DNA of 64,000 bases from Methylobacterium sp. PvR107 (GCF_017833295.1 NZ_JAFIBW010000001.1:434001-498000); one strand, 5' to 3'. Counted from the first letter of the stretch, positions 29,908 to 41,555 are shown. Program-made: numbers and translations. Notes: generated by a model not told the origin, from the letters alone.

Positions 29908-30945
29908 TTACGCATTCATCGGCATCATGCGATACAGCAAGGCTGTCTCCGCTTTAGACTCGAGATAAGCAGGGTCAATACGGATCATATCATCAGTAAT
30001 TGGCTCCGGCTCATTCATGATGATGCAGCTTTGACATTTCTCCGGCAGGCCCGAACCTCCGGGAAGATGCGCAATCTGAAGGTCATGCCTCTTCTTCCCG
30101 CGCCAGATATCGATTAATGGCTCCTCTGCAGCCTCGCCGAGGCCGCCGTCCGAGACTGTCAGATTGTAATCCCAGCAACACGCGGCGATCGTTCCGCTTG
30201 GCTGTATCTCAAGAGCATTGTCAAAGTACTCGCAGCTTTTCCGTCGAACCCCATCCTTGACTCTGGGACGGAAGTACAAATCTTCTTTTTCGGATGGATT
30301 ATCTGACCAATCTACGGCAAGCGCATCCTGAAATCGGTCAAGCTCGGGATCTAAAATCGTTGAAAACATCTTGAACGCATCGATCAGCTCGTGCTCGTTC
30401 CTCTGTGTTCGCACGAATTTGAGTAAGATTTTAGTCGAGCTGAGGTTGCGAGAAGCGCGTATCGCGACGAAGCGGCGAATATTGCCCAGCACTCGGTCGT
30501 AATCGCATCTGACGCGATGTGCTTCATAAGTCTCTTTCGTAGCTCCATCGAAACCGATAATGAGCTGAGAAACACCGCTGTCCAGAATAGCGTTCGCGTG
30601 AGCTTCGCTTAAATACTGCGCATTGGTCAGCAGAGATGTAATCGATGCCAGCCCGCGCTCTTTCAATATTCGCAAGCGCTCGTGGAGTTTCGGGTCCTGC
30701 AGGATTTCACCATTCGCCGAATGCACAAGAGCGGCGGGTCGGGTCGGCCAATCCGCAATTTGGGAAATTAGTCGATCATATAAATCTAAAGACATGACTG
30801 CAGCAGGGCGGACGCGTCGATCAAACTGCGCATCCCCTTGAAAGAGAGGGCAGAACGGACAGCGAGCATTGCAGAGATTCGTCGTGTCAAGAATTATGGT
30901 ATTTGGGAAGTCTGATTCAATCATTGGTTCGATCGACTCCTGCAT
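29908..30945 (-). CDS. Radical SAM / SPASM-domain protein
   Basis: 345 residues from ATG 30945 (a TTG at 30999 gives a longer form). The [4Fe-4S] motif C-x3-C-x2-C is NLCNARCPFC. The C-terminal part has cysteines in RKSCEYFDNAL, IAACCWDYNL and PEKCQSCIIMN, fitting a SPASM auxiliary cluster domain. Such proteins act on peptides, sugars or cofactors; in glycan regions they sometimes modify sugars. The substrate is not predictable here. AT-richer codon use than the IS elements around it suggests it came in with the polysaccharide genes. Confidence 0.85.
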   Translation of the reverse strand: MQESIEPMIESDFPNTIILDTTNLCNARCPFCPLFQGDAQFDRRVRPAAVMSLDLYDRLISQIADWPTRPAALVHSANGEILQDPKLHERLRILKERGLASITSLLTNAQYLSEAHANAILDSGVSQLIIGFDGATKETYEAHRVRCDYDRVLGNIRRFVAIRASRNLSSTKILLKFVRTQRNEHELIDAFKMFSTILDPELDRFQDALAVDWSDNPSEKEDLYFRPRVKDGVRRKSCEYFDNALEIQPSGTIAACCWDYNLTVSDGGLGEAAEEPLIDIWRGKKRHDLQIAHLPGGSGLPEKCQSCIIMNEPEPITDDMIRIDPAYLESKAETALLYRMMPMNA

Positions 30946-30999
30946 GTCCGGCTTTGTCGAACATGCCTGCGAGGCACTGACTTGAATTCTCTCAAACAA

Positions 31000-31341
31000 T
31001 TAAGGCGGAATGGAGATAGGGTGACAGCACATGTTCGGGCGGTGGTCTGGCGGCTCACTCGAAAGCTGAGGAGCTTTCAGCAGCGGGGCATACCACGCGA
31101 ACCCAAGGGCGTACCACCCGAACCTACATCTCAGAGCGCACTATCCGGAGGAACATGCAAGACCGCTCTTGACCGGGCGAACGGTTGCCAGCTCACAAAA
31201 CGTGTCCGGCGCAGCGTTGCCGACAGGACTGAAGGGATCTCTTCAAAAGGTTGGGAGACGCGCAGGTAGGCGGCGCGGTCTTGAAGCCTTCATCGGCCTC
31301 GCCTAATGACTACTAGGATGTGAACCGAACCAAGCCGTTGC
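31000..31341. other. Stretch with no recognised gene
   Basis: About 340 bp upstream of the radical SAM gene up to the IS5 left end. It should hold that gene's promoter; I cannot place a -35/-10 pair with confidence. Confidence 0.45.
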
Positions 31342-31715
31342 AGGGTTTGTGGTTTTATGATTCAGGGCCGCCCTTTACACCGTGGAGGCGGCGATGGCGG
31401 ACCTGTTCTGGCTCTCGGATGAGCAGTGGGCGGTGATGGCCCCGTTCATGCCCAAGGATCAGCCCGGACCGGAGCGGAAGGACGACCGGCAGATCATCTC
31501 CGGCATCCTGCACGTGCTCACCTCGGGCTGCCGCTGGCGTGACTGCCCCGCCGCGTACGGGCCTCGCACGACCGTCTACAACCGCTTCCAACCGCTGGTC
31601 CCGGGGTGGCTTCTGGACGGCGATGTTGGCGGCCCTGGCCAAGGCCGGCTGGTCGGGCGAGGCGGCTGCCATCGACAGCACCTACGTGCGAGCACATCGC
31701 TCGGCGCACGGCGGG

Positions 31716-31969
31716 AACGTATGGCCCGCCCCGTCCGCAAGTGGCTCTGGTTCCGCTGGTCTGGGCAGTCTGCACAAACGTATCCGGCCTTCCGGCGAGC
31801 CGTTGGCCAAGATGGAGATCCGCGCGTCCTGGGCCTCATAAAGGGGTCGGCGTCGAGCGCCATTTGCCAGCCAAAGGCTTCCAGAACACCGATCGACTGT
31901 CAGGCCATCTTCCTCGCACCACACGCAGACATCGGAAGGCCGGCGAAGGCTTCGCCGACCAAGCTTGGT
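31716..31969 (-). ncRNA. Candidate bridge/seek RNA region of the IS110 element
   Basis: Long non-coding end of the element, downstream of the transposase gene. AACGTAT, the first bases of the element's left end, recurs at 31777-31783, and ATAAAGGGG, from the right end (33071-33079), recurs at 31838-31846. IS110-family elements encode an RNA whose loops pair with the element ends and target; repeats of both ends inside the non-coding region fit such a guide. No structure was computed, so this is inference. Confidence 0.35.
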
Positions 31970-32998
31970 TCAGGCGGCGATGACAGCCGCCTCGTAAACG
32001 CGCTCATGGCGCAGGAGCGCCCAGACAGTCCTGGCCATCTTGGCGGCCAGCGCGACCACGGCTGTGTTGGCGTGCGCCCGCGCCAGAAGCCCGCGCAGCC
32101 ACTGCCCGAGGCGGGTCTCACTCTGCTGGAGCGTCGGCATCGCGGCCCGTGCACCCTGGATCAGCATCTTGCGCAGGTACTTGCTGCCGCGCTTGGTGAT
32201 GCCGACGAGTTTAGGCCGTCCGCCGGTCGTGACCTGCCGCGGCACAAGGCCGAGCCAAGCTGCCAGATCACGTCCGCGCGCGAAGGTCGTCACGTCGCCG
32301 ATGGCGGCCACCAGGGCGGTCGCGTTGAGCGCGCCGATACCGGGGATGGTTGTCAGCCGACGTGCACTCTCATCCGAGCGGGCCTGCTCGCTGAACTCGG
32401 CATCAAGGGCAGCGATGCGCTGATCGAGGAACTGCCAGCGCTCGCGCACGTCCGTCACGAGGGTCCGCATACGGGGTGTGAGATCCGTGGCTGCCTCGTC
32501 GTCGAGCAGGCTTGCGAGGCGGGCGGCCAATCTGGCACGACCCTGCGGCACGACATGGCCACGCTCCAGCAGGATGGCGCGGATCTGGTTCATCAGGGCT
32601 GTCCGCTCGCCGACGAGCTGATCGCGGACCCGGTGCAGGGTCTGCATGTCGAGTTGCGCTTCCGACTTGAGGGCCACGAAGCGCATGGTCGGACGCGTCG
32701 CCGCTTCGGCAATCGCCTCGGCATCACGGTCGTCGTTCTTCTGAGCCTTGACGTAGGGGCGCACGTACTCGGGCGACATCAGCCGAACGGTGTGCCCCTG
32801 GGCTGCCAGCGTTCGACCCATGTGATGGGCACCGCAACACGCCTCCATCGCCACAACGCAGGACGGCAACTGCGCACCGAAGGCGATCACGCTCTCACGC
32901 CGCATGCGCCGCCGCAGCACAACACGCCCGGTCGCGTCCAGCCCGACGAGGCTGCAGCTGTTCTTGCCCAGGTCGATCCCCAACACCGTGATCGGCAT
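31970..32998 (-). CDS. IS110-family DEDD transposase, copy A
   Basis: 342 residues. RuvC-like DEDD core: Asp in VLGIDLGKNS, Glu in VVAMEACCGAHH, Asp pair in KNDDRDAEAIAEA. C-terminal Tnp domain with helix-hairpin-helix LTTIPGIGALNATALVAAIG and the conserved serine in ITKRGSKYLRKMLIQGARA. ATG 32998 begins PITVLGIDLGKN; a longer upstream open frame extends into flanking DNA and is rejected. Confidence 0.95.
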   Translation of the reverse strand: MPITVLGIDLGKNSCSLVGLDATGRVVLRRRMRRESVIAFGAQLPSCVVAMEACCGAHHMGRTLAAQGHTVRLMSPEYVRPYVKAQKNDDRDAEAIAEAATRPTMRFVALKSEAQLDMQTLHRVRDQLVGERTALMNQIRAILLERGHVVPQGRARLAARLASLLDDEAATDLTPRMRTLVTDVRERWQFLDQRIAALDAEFSEQARSDESARRLTTIPGIGALNATALVAAIGDVTTFARGRDLAAWLGLVPRQVTTGGRPKLVGITKRGSKYLRKMLIQGARAAMPTLQQSETRLGQWLRGLLARAHANTAVVALAAKMARTVWALLRHERVYEAAVIAA

Positions 32999-33797
32999 CG
33001 TCTCGCTCCGTTCCTCATCTCCGCTACCCTGCCAGCCTAGCAGGGCAGCCCGGTGAGGGGCGGGCCATCCATAAAGGGGGGCGCAGGCCCAGGCCATCGG
33101 CCCGTCGCGCGGCGGCCAGACGACCAAGGTCCATGCGCTCACCGATGTCCTCGGCCGGCCCGGCGTGCTCCTGCTGACGCCCGGCAACGCCAGCGATGTC
33201 ACCGCCGCTCCGGCCGTCCTGGCCGAGGCGCCGGGCCGGATCCGCCGCCTGAGCGCCGACAAGGGCTACGACGCCGATTGGCTGCGCGCTGACCTACGCA
33301 GAAGCGGCATCATGCCGGGCAAGCGCAGCCGCAAGAGAAGGATCCATCACGACAAGCGGCGCTACCGGGAGCGCTGGCGCATCGAGGCGACGTTCAACCG
33401 CCTCAAGGACTTCCGCCGCATCGCCACCCGGTACGACAAGCTCGCCCGCAACTACGCCTCAGCCGTCGCCCTGGCTGCAATCATCGCCTTCTGATGCTGA
33501 TCGAGTCCAAACCCTAAAGCCGCGACCGTTGGTGTTGCGACACCCTCCGAGAGCGAGGGCGTGTTGGCGAGCCGGCGACGACCAGCCTATGTCCCATCCC
33601 TGCCCTCATCCTGAGGTGCGCGCGGCAGCGGGCCTCGAAGGCGGGCTCCACCGTAATGGGCACCTCACATTCGCTCGGCGTCAGACCTGATTCACTTCGG
33701 CTAAGCTTGACAGCCCGTACCGTCCCGAACGCAACGATTCGGCAGCGCTCAGCCTGATAGATTAAACCGACGTACATTTCTCCAAAAGCGATCTTCA

Positions 33798-34592
33798 TCA
33801 AGTCGATAATTTTGCGACTACGTGCTTTACTAGATAAAGCCCAATAGAAATTGATGTCATCGCGCAAAGCAGTATATATAGATAATCAATCTGCAATCCC
33901 GAGTATGGATAGTAGGCCGACCGCATCCATTCAGATAGTTGTAGAACGGGATTATACTTCAACCAAACATATATTTTCTCCGGAAGATAGCTAGGCATGA
34001 AAATGACGCCACTTGAGATATATAATAGAATTCCAAACAGAGCGTATCCGATTATCCATCCGGGGAAGAAGCCGATGATGGCGACGTTGATCGTCCCGAT
34101 ACCAATCCCAAGAAGGATCGCAGTTAGGTAGGCGCACATCGCCACGAAAGGGTCTGACGGTATTGGATTAGAACCCATGCAGAAGAGAACGGTGATGACC
34201 ACCATAAGGGCTAGAAAGCCGGTTACGATTTCAACCAACATTCTTGCAAATATTACATCGAATAGCTTGACTTGTGGATAGTATGTGAGCGGCCGGTTCG
34301 ACATCACTGCCTTCATTACTTCACGCGAAATGTACTGGAACACCAGCACTGGAACCGCGCCGGTCGCGAAAAATAAGGCTCGATCATCACCTAGCGGCGA
34401 TGGCATCTTCTGGAATGTATAAATCGCAATCAGCATGAAGATGTGCACACAGGGCCACAGCACGACTACGGCGTATCCCCACAGTGAGGCTCCAAAGCGC
34501 GTGCGCATGTCGCGTAGCATCAGAGCGTACAGCACGTGCAGATATGACTCTGTCGGGCTCTTCAACGCCCTTGAGCTAGCTAAAGTCGTCAT
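33798..34592 (-). CDS. ABC-2 type polysaccharide exporter permease (Wzm/KpsM-like)
   Basis: 264 residues from ATG 34592 (a 75-nt longer form starts at 34667). A cytoplasmic N-terminus with LMLRDMRTRFGASLWGY, then about six membrane segments (around IFMLIAIYTF, GAVPVLVFQY, GFLALMVVITVLFC, AILLGIGIGTINVAIIGFF, ALFGILLYISSGVIF, YILLCAMTSISIGLYLV). This is the plan of the membrane half of ABC capsule/O-antigen exporters. The ATPase partner (Wzt/KpsT) is not in the window. Confidence 0.85.
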   Translation of the reverse strand: MTTLASSRALKSPTESYLHVLYALMLRDMRTRFGASLWGYAVVVLWPCVHIFMLIAIYTFQKMPSPLGDDRALFFATGAVPVLVFQYISREVMKAVMSNRPLTYYPQVKLFDVIFARMLVEIVTGFLALMVVITVLFCMGSNPIPSDPFVAMCAYLTAILLGIGIGTINVAIIGFFPGWIIGYALFGILLYISSGVIFMPSYLPEKIYVWLKYNPVLQLSEWMRSAYYPYSGLQIDYLYILLCAMTSISIGLYLVKHVVAKLST

Positions 34593-34994
34593 CGGCGATT
34601 GAACCCTTTGGTTGCCAGGGCAAATCCACGAGAAATCTGGCGAAAGTTGGTTTAGGAGCACGCCCACCGGAGCTGGGCCCTATAGGACGGTGATGAGCGC
34701 CTGTCGCCTCAGACAGATGCGGGTCGGCGCCGAACTGGTGATTCAAGAGACCGGCCAGCTGTGGGATACAACCAGCAGCCGGACATTTTGACACTAAAAG
34801 CTCTGCCAGGCGGAGCTGAAAGTGAGGGGAACCGCCCGTGCGTCGCAAGCGGCGGCCCACCGCAGCGCCGAGCACGAAATAAACGCTTCGGCCGGGGCCG
34901 GGCGGTCCGAGGTAGTCTCGCCATTGAACCGAGATGCCGGTCTAAGCGCGGGGCGAAGGAGCTGCCGACCAACCAAGCGCAAGCCTCAGTGCTG
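34593..34994. other. Stretch with no recognised gene
   Basis: About 400 bp upstream of the permease gene and downstream of the esterase-like gene. No recognisable coding region; it should hold the permease promoter. Confidence 0.5.
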
Positions 34995-35735
34995 CTACCT
35001 GCTGCTTAGAAAATGGTCTGACGCAATGGCTGCATCGACCATCTGAGTCATCCTCCCATTCTTCGCCATCTCGTATGCGCACCCGTGCCCACCGTAGCCG
35101 ACATCCTCAATCTCCACATTAGGGAACGCGGCAAGGCGCCCGGCATGGAGGCCATCATCGGGGCACGAAGCGTCATACAAAATGTGCGTGCGCTGAGGGC
35201 CGCCCGTCGAATGGTATAGGTCGCACAGGTCCCTATGCGCGCACCCGAAGTTGTTGACCTCGAACGTTTTCCCCGGCCAGCGGGAATCGCCGATGCTCCC
35301 TAGGAAGGCAGCATCGACGCTGGTCTGCGGCGCTATCGCGATCGCGAGGTCGGCCCCAGTTTTGGCGCCGAGCACCATCGCACCGAACCCGGCCATCGAG
35401 GATCCGATGAAGATCAGGCGGCGTGCGCGCAAACGCTTTTTGGTCTCAAGGAAAGGTGCGGCAGTCTGGTCGATAGAATGACTGAAGCCAAGAATTGGCC
35501 CACGATACCAGTGCTGGAAGCAATCGATCAGATAAAGGCGATGGCAGCGATAGGACCGCATGAAGTGGCGCCACTCAAACGCATCAGGTATGGGTGGGCT
35601 ACCAATGGCGTCCCCGAGACTCGTTAGACCAACGCAGATGACTTCGCCCGTCTTCCCTTCATCAAGCGCATAATCGCATCGCGTCATTAGCGAGTTATTC
35701 TCCGAAAGCCATTGATGGCATGGACTGGAATTCAT
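34995..35735 (-). CDS. Alpha/beta-hydrolase-like (esterase-type) protein
   Basis: 246 residues from ATG 35735 (TTG 35792 gives 265 and overlaps the upstream gene). A nucleophile-elbow-like motif, LIFIGSSMAGFGAMVLGAKT (G-x-S-x-A-G), a later Asp in YDASCPDDGLHAG, and His in YGGHGCAYEMAK fit an alpha/beta-hydrolase triad. No exact family recognised. It follows the methyltransferase closely, so it may act on the same glycan or an ester group on it. Confidence 0.6.
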   Translation of the reverse strand: MNSSPCHQWLSENNSLMTRCDYALDEGKTGEVICVGLTSLGDAIGSPPIPDAFEWRHFMRSYRCHRLYLIDCFQHWYRGPILGFSHSIDQTAAPFLETKKRLRARRLIFIGSSMAGFGAMVLGAKTGADLAIAIAPQTSVDAAFLGSIGDSRWPGKTFEVNNFGCAHRDLCDLYHSTGGPQRTHILYDASCPDDGLHAGRLAAFPNVEIEDVGYGGHGCAYEMAKNGRMTQMVDAAIASDHFLSSR

Positions 35736-35773
35736 CAAAGATCGCAGATAGAAAACATCTAATATGCAGCCAT

Positions 35774-36637
35774 CTATTTTATCTTGAACCAAAAAGATCC
35801 GCCGGCCTTGTACTCGATTTCCTCAGGAACGCAGATGCCGCGCGCGGAATTGTAAGCATTTGCAGCCAAGATCTCGACCCGCGCATTGTCGTGGAGATAA
35901 GCCGCGAGCACCTGCTGCTCAGTCAAAACACACTTCCAATCGATTATCCAATCACTTGGATAATTATACGGTAAAAAAATATCATGCACGTGTACCACGA
36001 CGCCCGGCTTCAGCGTCGGTAGTATCATCATAAACTCAAGCTCGACGTCGCCAAAATTCTTCAGCACGTGACTCGAGTCGATAAATAGAACATCATTTTC
36101 TTCCAGCGCCTCATAAAGTTCCATGCTGATCGCGGTGATATCTTGATCTAGGAATTTTACGCCGAGCTGGCCTAACACAGCCTTAGTCGAATCAAACGTG
36201 TATTTGTCTACACAAGTGATTGACGGTGGCGTTTGATTGCGGTTTCCCGCATCAACAAGCACACGAGTCGACATGCCCGAGCCGAGTTCAATGATGCGCT
36301 TGGGCTTCAGGTGCCGCACTAGGCAGTGAACTATGAAGGCGTCATATTCGGGAAAGGAGTAATTTATCGTTGGGGTCTTGCAGAAAGATTTCCCATCGTC
36401 ATCTATTCTCGGGTTCCACTCCGAAATATAGCGCGTAACGATCTCTGCCAATTGACTCAGGTTCTCGTCATAAGGAATGCGAAGGCGGCCGTAAATATCG
36501 CGAGAACGCACTTCTTCGGTGATCAAATCATAGTCCGGAAAAGGCGATTCATAGGACCAGCAACGTTTGCACTCCGCAATGGTATGCTCACGCTCAGGTG
36601 ACCGTCCTTGTTCGTCAAGATTAAACTGCCACGGCAT
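35774..36637 (-). CDS. Class I SAM-dependent methyltransferase (Methyltransf_24-like)
   Basis: 287 residues. SAM-binding motif I: RIIELGSGMSTRVLVDAG; then SITCVDKYTFDST (acidic loop), NDVLFIDSSHVLKNFGDVEL and VVVHVHDIFLPYNYPSDW, typical of Methyltransf_24 proteins in polysaccharide loci. It would place a methyl group on a sugar or on the chain end. Forms a leftward pair with the esterase-like gene; start ATG 36637 begins PWQFNLDEQGRS. Confidence 0.8.
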   Translation of the reverse strand: MPWQFNLDEQGRSPEREHTIAECKRCWSYESPFPDYDLITEEVRSRDIYGRLRIPYDENLSQLAEIVTRYISEWNPRIDDDGKSFCKTPTINYSFPEYDAFIVHCLVRHLKPKRIIELGSGMSTRVLVDAGNRNQTPPSITCVDKYTFDSTKAVLGQLGVKFLDQDITAISMELYEALEENDVLFIDSSHVLKNFGDVELEFMMILPTLKPGVVVHVHDIFLPYNYPSDWIIDWKCVLTEQQVLAAYLHDNARVEILAANAYNSARGICVPEEIEYKAGGSFWFKIK

Positions 36638-37146
36638 CTTAATTCCTTATCCAGTTGAAGGCGCAAACTGCCGGCCAGGCCAACGACCTCATGAGCGACT
36701 ATGTGCCGAGACCGCCTGAACGCCCGTTTCGATAATCGGACAATCGGCGTCGCTGCCGAAGCCCTGTGTCTGCCATCCGCGATGGCCGTCGCACCACTTC
36801 CTGCGCGGGTTCTCATCCCACTGATGTGAGTCCCAACAGGATCGAGGGTCGTGCGTGGGCCACGTCGCGGATGCGTCGACCTGCCGACGGATCACTCTGC
36901 GGCTGCAAGTGAGGTGCTGTTCGCGCCATGCTATCGCCGAACCGCTAGTGCTGGGCATACGTGGCATTCCGATCAACGGGAGGCTAGCGTGTCCACAAGA
37001 CGGTGTAATTTTGTCCTAGACGAGGCGGCAGGCAGAGAAGTCCTCCTCGTTGGGCTAGAGCGTTTTTGGTTGCGCGGAGTCGAAGAGGTAGGATTCATGG
37101 AGAGGCGACGGGCTGATTCATTGGTCGCTCTGGGGAGGAGCGATGG
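36638..37146. other. Stretch with no recognised gene
   Basis: About 500 bp upstream of the methyltransferase. Open frames are short and without motifs. It should contain the promoter of the leftward methyltransferase-esterase pair. Confidence 0.45.
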
Positions 37147-37428
37147 ATGGAACGACCTTACAGCCAGGATCTACGCGAGCGGGTCGTGGAAGCCGCCGCA
37201 ACGATCTCGCGCCAGCAGGTGGCCGCGCGGTTTTAGGGTCGGTGTCGCCACCTCGATCCGCTGGATGGCCGCGCTCACGACGACCGGGACGGTGGCCGCC
37301 CGTCCGCATTGACGGCCACGCCGGTCGAAGCTCAATCCGCACGAGGCGTTCCAGCGCGGCCTGATCGACGAGAAGGACGGCATCACCTTGGAGGAGATGC
37401 GCGTCCAGCTTCGGGACGAGCACGATCT
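37147..37428 (+). pseudogene. IS630-family transposase N-terminal remnant
   Basis: ATG 37147 reads ERPYSQDLRERVVEAAAT, then ISRQQVAARF before a TAG, the helix-turn-helix start of IS630-type transposases. Further pieces appear in shifted frames, ending KLNPHEAFQRGLIDEKDGI and TLEEMRVQLRDEHDL. The core is missing. Confidence 0.75.
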
Positions 37429-37960
37429 GTGGAGCAGGCGCTCGTCGCAGAGGCCGATCGCCTGGTCGGCGCTCCGGATGCGATTCTGGTGGTCGACAAC
37501 ACGGCCCTGCCCAAGAAGGGCGAGCACTCGGTCGGGGTCGCGCCGCAATACGCCACCACGCTCGGCAAGAACGCCAACTGCCAGTCGCTGGTCTCGCTCA
37601 CGCTGGCGCGTGGTGAGGAGTCCGTAGCCGTCGGGCTGAGGCGTTCTTGCCCGAAGTCTGGACGGGTGATCTCGACCGAATAGCACAGGCCGGTGTGCCG
37701 GGGAATCTACGCCGCGCACGAACTAAGGCAGAGATCGCATTGGTCGAGATCGACCGGGTTCGCACCGCAAGTGCGCGCTAAAGCCGATGCTGGACAGGAC
37801 TAACCCGGCATGTGCTGATGACGATGATGGCTCACGCCTGCCTCTGGTCCAGTCGCCTCGATACGGCAGAGCGGAAAAAAGAATCGGCTGCCGCCCCCTC
37901 ATCCCACGATGCCGGCGGTCTGACAGGCCATCCTCGGCCACCTCAGCAGGTCCCCGACGT
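37429..37960 (+). pseudogene. IS701-family transposase fragment
   Basis: EQALVAEADRLVGAPDAILV, VDNTALPKKGEHSVGVAPQY (Asp of the DDE core), ATTLGKNANCQSLVSLTLAR, then a frameshifted tail ending near 37783 and C-terminal traces (TMMAHACLWSSRLDTAERKK) to about 37960. Joined directly to the IS630 remnant. The remaining DNA to 38246 shows no gene. Confidence 0.75.
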
Positions 37961-38246
37961 GGCGCAGCCCACATTGTAATGTCGTCCTCAGCCACCCACC
38001 CTGACAGCTATCACGGTTACGCGGAGGCAAAATCCCGAGCAGTCGGGACACCCTCGATTATGACACTCCTGCGACAGCTGGGGCTGGATGCGAGGCGTAG
38101 TGATAGGTACAAGCTGAATTTGGCCTTACAGCGGGTGGGGCCGGAGCCCCATGCTGCTCGTGCGTGCGGGCGCTTCAGCCGCGGCCGTCCTTCCATCGAA
38201 AGCGCCCAGCACGACGGGTGCCGGTCTCAGAGCGAGAGACACATCC

Positions 38247-40073
<1,827 letters not shown>

Positions 40074-40094
40074 CGCGTATCAATTGCACGTCGC

Positions 40095-41555
40095 TTGCAG
40101 GCGATTATTGAAGAGATTTCAGTCTTGGCACACACCTCTCCGAAGGTAACAATTGCAATTCCTGTCTACAATGGCGCCGATTACCTTAGCGATGCAATCG
40201 ACAGCGCACTCAGACAGACTTATGAGAACGTTGAAATCATCGTTTTGGACGACGGGTCTGACGATGGCGGGCGCACCCGCGACGTCGCATTGCGTTACGG
40301 TGGAAAGATCAAGTACCTGCATCAAAGAAATCTCGGTGTCGCAGGAGCGATGAACCACATTCTCGACATAATGGAGGGCGATTTCTTTACTTGGCTCAGT
40401 CATGATGACGTCCATCGCCGAGAGAAGGTAGAGCTTCAGGTTGAGTATTATAGGGCTTTAAATAAAAGAAGCGCCATCATATTCAGCGATGTTTTCTACA
40501 TCAATAGCCAGGGCTACAAAATCGACGACAGCCGGCTCAATTTCGTTAAGTACGCGACCCACCCAAAGAGAGCATTGCTTGACAGCGCAATCAATGGATG
40601 CACACTTTTCATCCCCACTCACGTGATGAGAGCGTTTGGCCCGTTCGACGCAAGCCTGAAGTATGTTCAGGATTATGCGCTCTGGAGCAAAATTCTCCAG
40701 AAGCACGATTTTTTCCTTCTCCCGACTCCGCTCGTCAGCTATCGCATCCACTCTAATCAGGGCACTCGCCACCCTGAGGCGGTCGTAGAGGGCGACAGTC
40801 TGTGGATCGATATCGCGTGCCAGCGAACGGCGGTTGAGCGAGCACAGATCGCGGGCAGCAGTCAACTGTATTTCGACGGCTTGGCCAAGTTTCTCGCGAC
40901 CACCCCCTACAAGCATGCGGCCGCGCATCTCAAATCCTTATCATCCAAGGTTTACGCTGACACCTTGGTGAGTGTTGTATTGGTCGCGACCAAGAATGTA
41001 CAAGAATGCTTAATGACGGCTGCAAGCATCCTTAGGCAAACCCATCGGACATTCGAACTTCTGCTGGCTACGCCAGATGCGCTCGGCGATAAAACGATCC
41101 TTCGTCGCTGGTCGCAGTCGGACGACAGGATCAAGCAAATTAGATTTGAAGAAAATGACAACCTAAATTTGCTCAATCGCTGCCTCTTTTATGCTAGTGG
41201 AGAATACATAGCATTCGCCGACGAGAGATCCTTATATTTTGAGGACAAGCTTCAGACTCAGATGCTCTTCATGCAACAAGCCGGATTGGCGATGGCGACC
41301 TCGGGATCGGCAATGATCGCCCGTCGAGGCTCGACCACCGACCTCACAGACGGCGCTGACTTCGTATCCGAGACAGTCCATCGCCCGGCCGACGCTCGCC
41401 GTCTTTCGACCTTGATGGTCCACAGGAACGTCATCTGCTCAGGAAAGATGAGCAGGATACTGAGCCAAGCCTGCTTTGAAGATGATCATTTTTGCATTCC
41501 GGAAATCCCTGATCTTCCGTCCGTCGACGATTGCTTGATAGCCCTCATGGAGTGA
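40095..41555 (+). CDS. Glycosyltransferase family 2, tandem-domain
   Basis: About 486 residues. First GT-A domain: KVTIAIPVYNGADYLSDAID, IIVLDDGSDDGGRTRDV, and the metal-binding LSHDDVHRREK; a second, more diverged GT2-like domain starts near residue 295 (SVVLVATKNVQECLMTAASI, then YIAFADERSLYFEDK). Likely adds two sugars or one with a regulatory second domain. The start is TTG 40095 or TTG 40125, 22-52 bp after glmS. AT-rich codon use differs from glmS, which supports acquisition of the locus. Confidence 0.85.
   Translation: MQAIIEEISVLAHTSPKVTIAIPVYNGADYLSDAIDSALRQTYENVEIIVLDDGSDDGGRTRDVALRYGGKIKYLHQRNLGVAGAMNHILDIMEGDFFTWLSHDDVHRREKVELQVEYYRALNKRSAIIFSDVFYINSQGYKIDDSRLNFVKYATHPKRALLDSAINGCTLFIPTHVMRAFGPFDASLKYVQDYALWSKILQKHDFFLLPTPLVSYRIHSNQGTRHPEAVVEGDSLWIDIACQRTAVERAQIAGSSQLYFDGLAKFLATTPYKHAAAHLKSLSSKVYADTLVSVVLVATKNVQECLMTAASILRQTHRTFELLLATPDALGDKTILRRWSQSDDRIKQIRFEENDNLNLLNRCLFYASGEYIAFADERSLYFEDKLQTQMLFMQQAGLAMATSGSAMIARRGSTTDLTDGADFVSETVHRPADARRLSTLMVHRNVICSGKMSRILSQACFEDDHFCIPEIPDLPSVDDCLIALME

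Larger units (their letters stand above)
31716..33084 (-). mobile_element. IS110-family element, copy A
   Basis: The block 31716-33120 is identical, as far as I can read, to 57726-59130 (offset 26010), although left flanks differ right up to the first base. The shared right ~36 bp beyond 33084 is IS5 orfB sequence conserved in both hosts, so the right edge is approximate. One gene, leftward. No terminal inverted repeats are evident, as usual for IS110. Confidence 0.88.
31394..33494 (+). pseudogene. IS5/IS427 transposase split by IS110
   Basis: OrfA part: ADLFWLSDEQWAVMAPFMPK, SGILHVLTSGCRWRDCP, YGPRTTVYNRF, then the frame changes (as in IS427 elements with a frameshift between orfA and orfB) to GFWTAMLAALAKAGWSGEAA and AIDSTYVRAHRSAHGG (first catalytic Asp). 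IS110 starts at 31716. After it: IGPSRGGQTTKVHALTD, RRLSADKGYDADWL (second Asp), and WRIEATFNRLKDFRRIATRY (Glu) to the stop at 33494. Confidence 0.88.
31342..33516 (+). mobile_element. IS5/IS427-type element, copy A, interrupted by IS110
   Basis: AGGGTTTG near 31342 and its complement CAAACCCT near 33508-33515 mark the ends. The transposase begins at 31394 and resumes at about 33085 after an IS110 element. Removing the IS110 leaves a normal-size IS5/IS427 element of roughly 0.8 kb. The 33517-33797 DNA after it holds no gene. Confidence 0.8.

Noticed and set aside
31382..33040. 552-codon rightward frame joining IS5 start to the IS110 region
   Set aside because: Only the first 70 codons are IS5 OrfA; the rest is antisense to the IS110 transposase and repeats identically at 57731.
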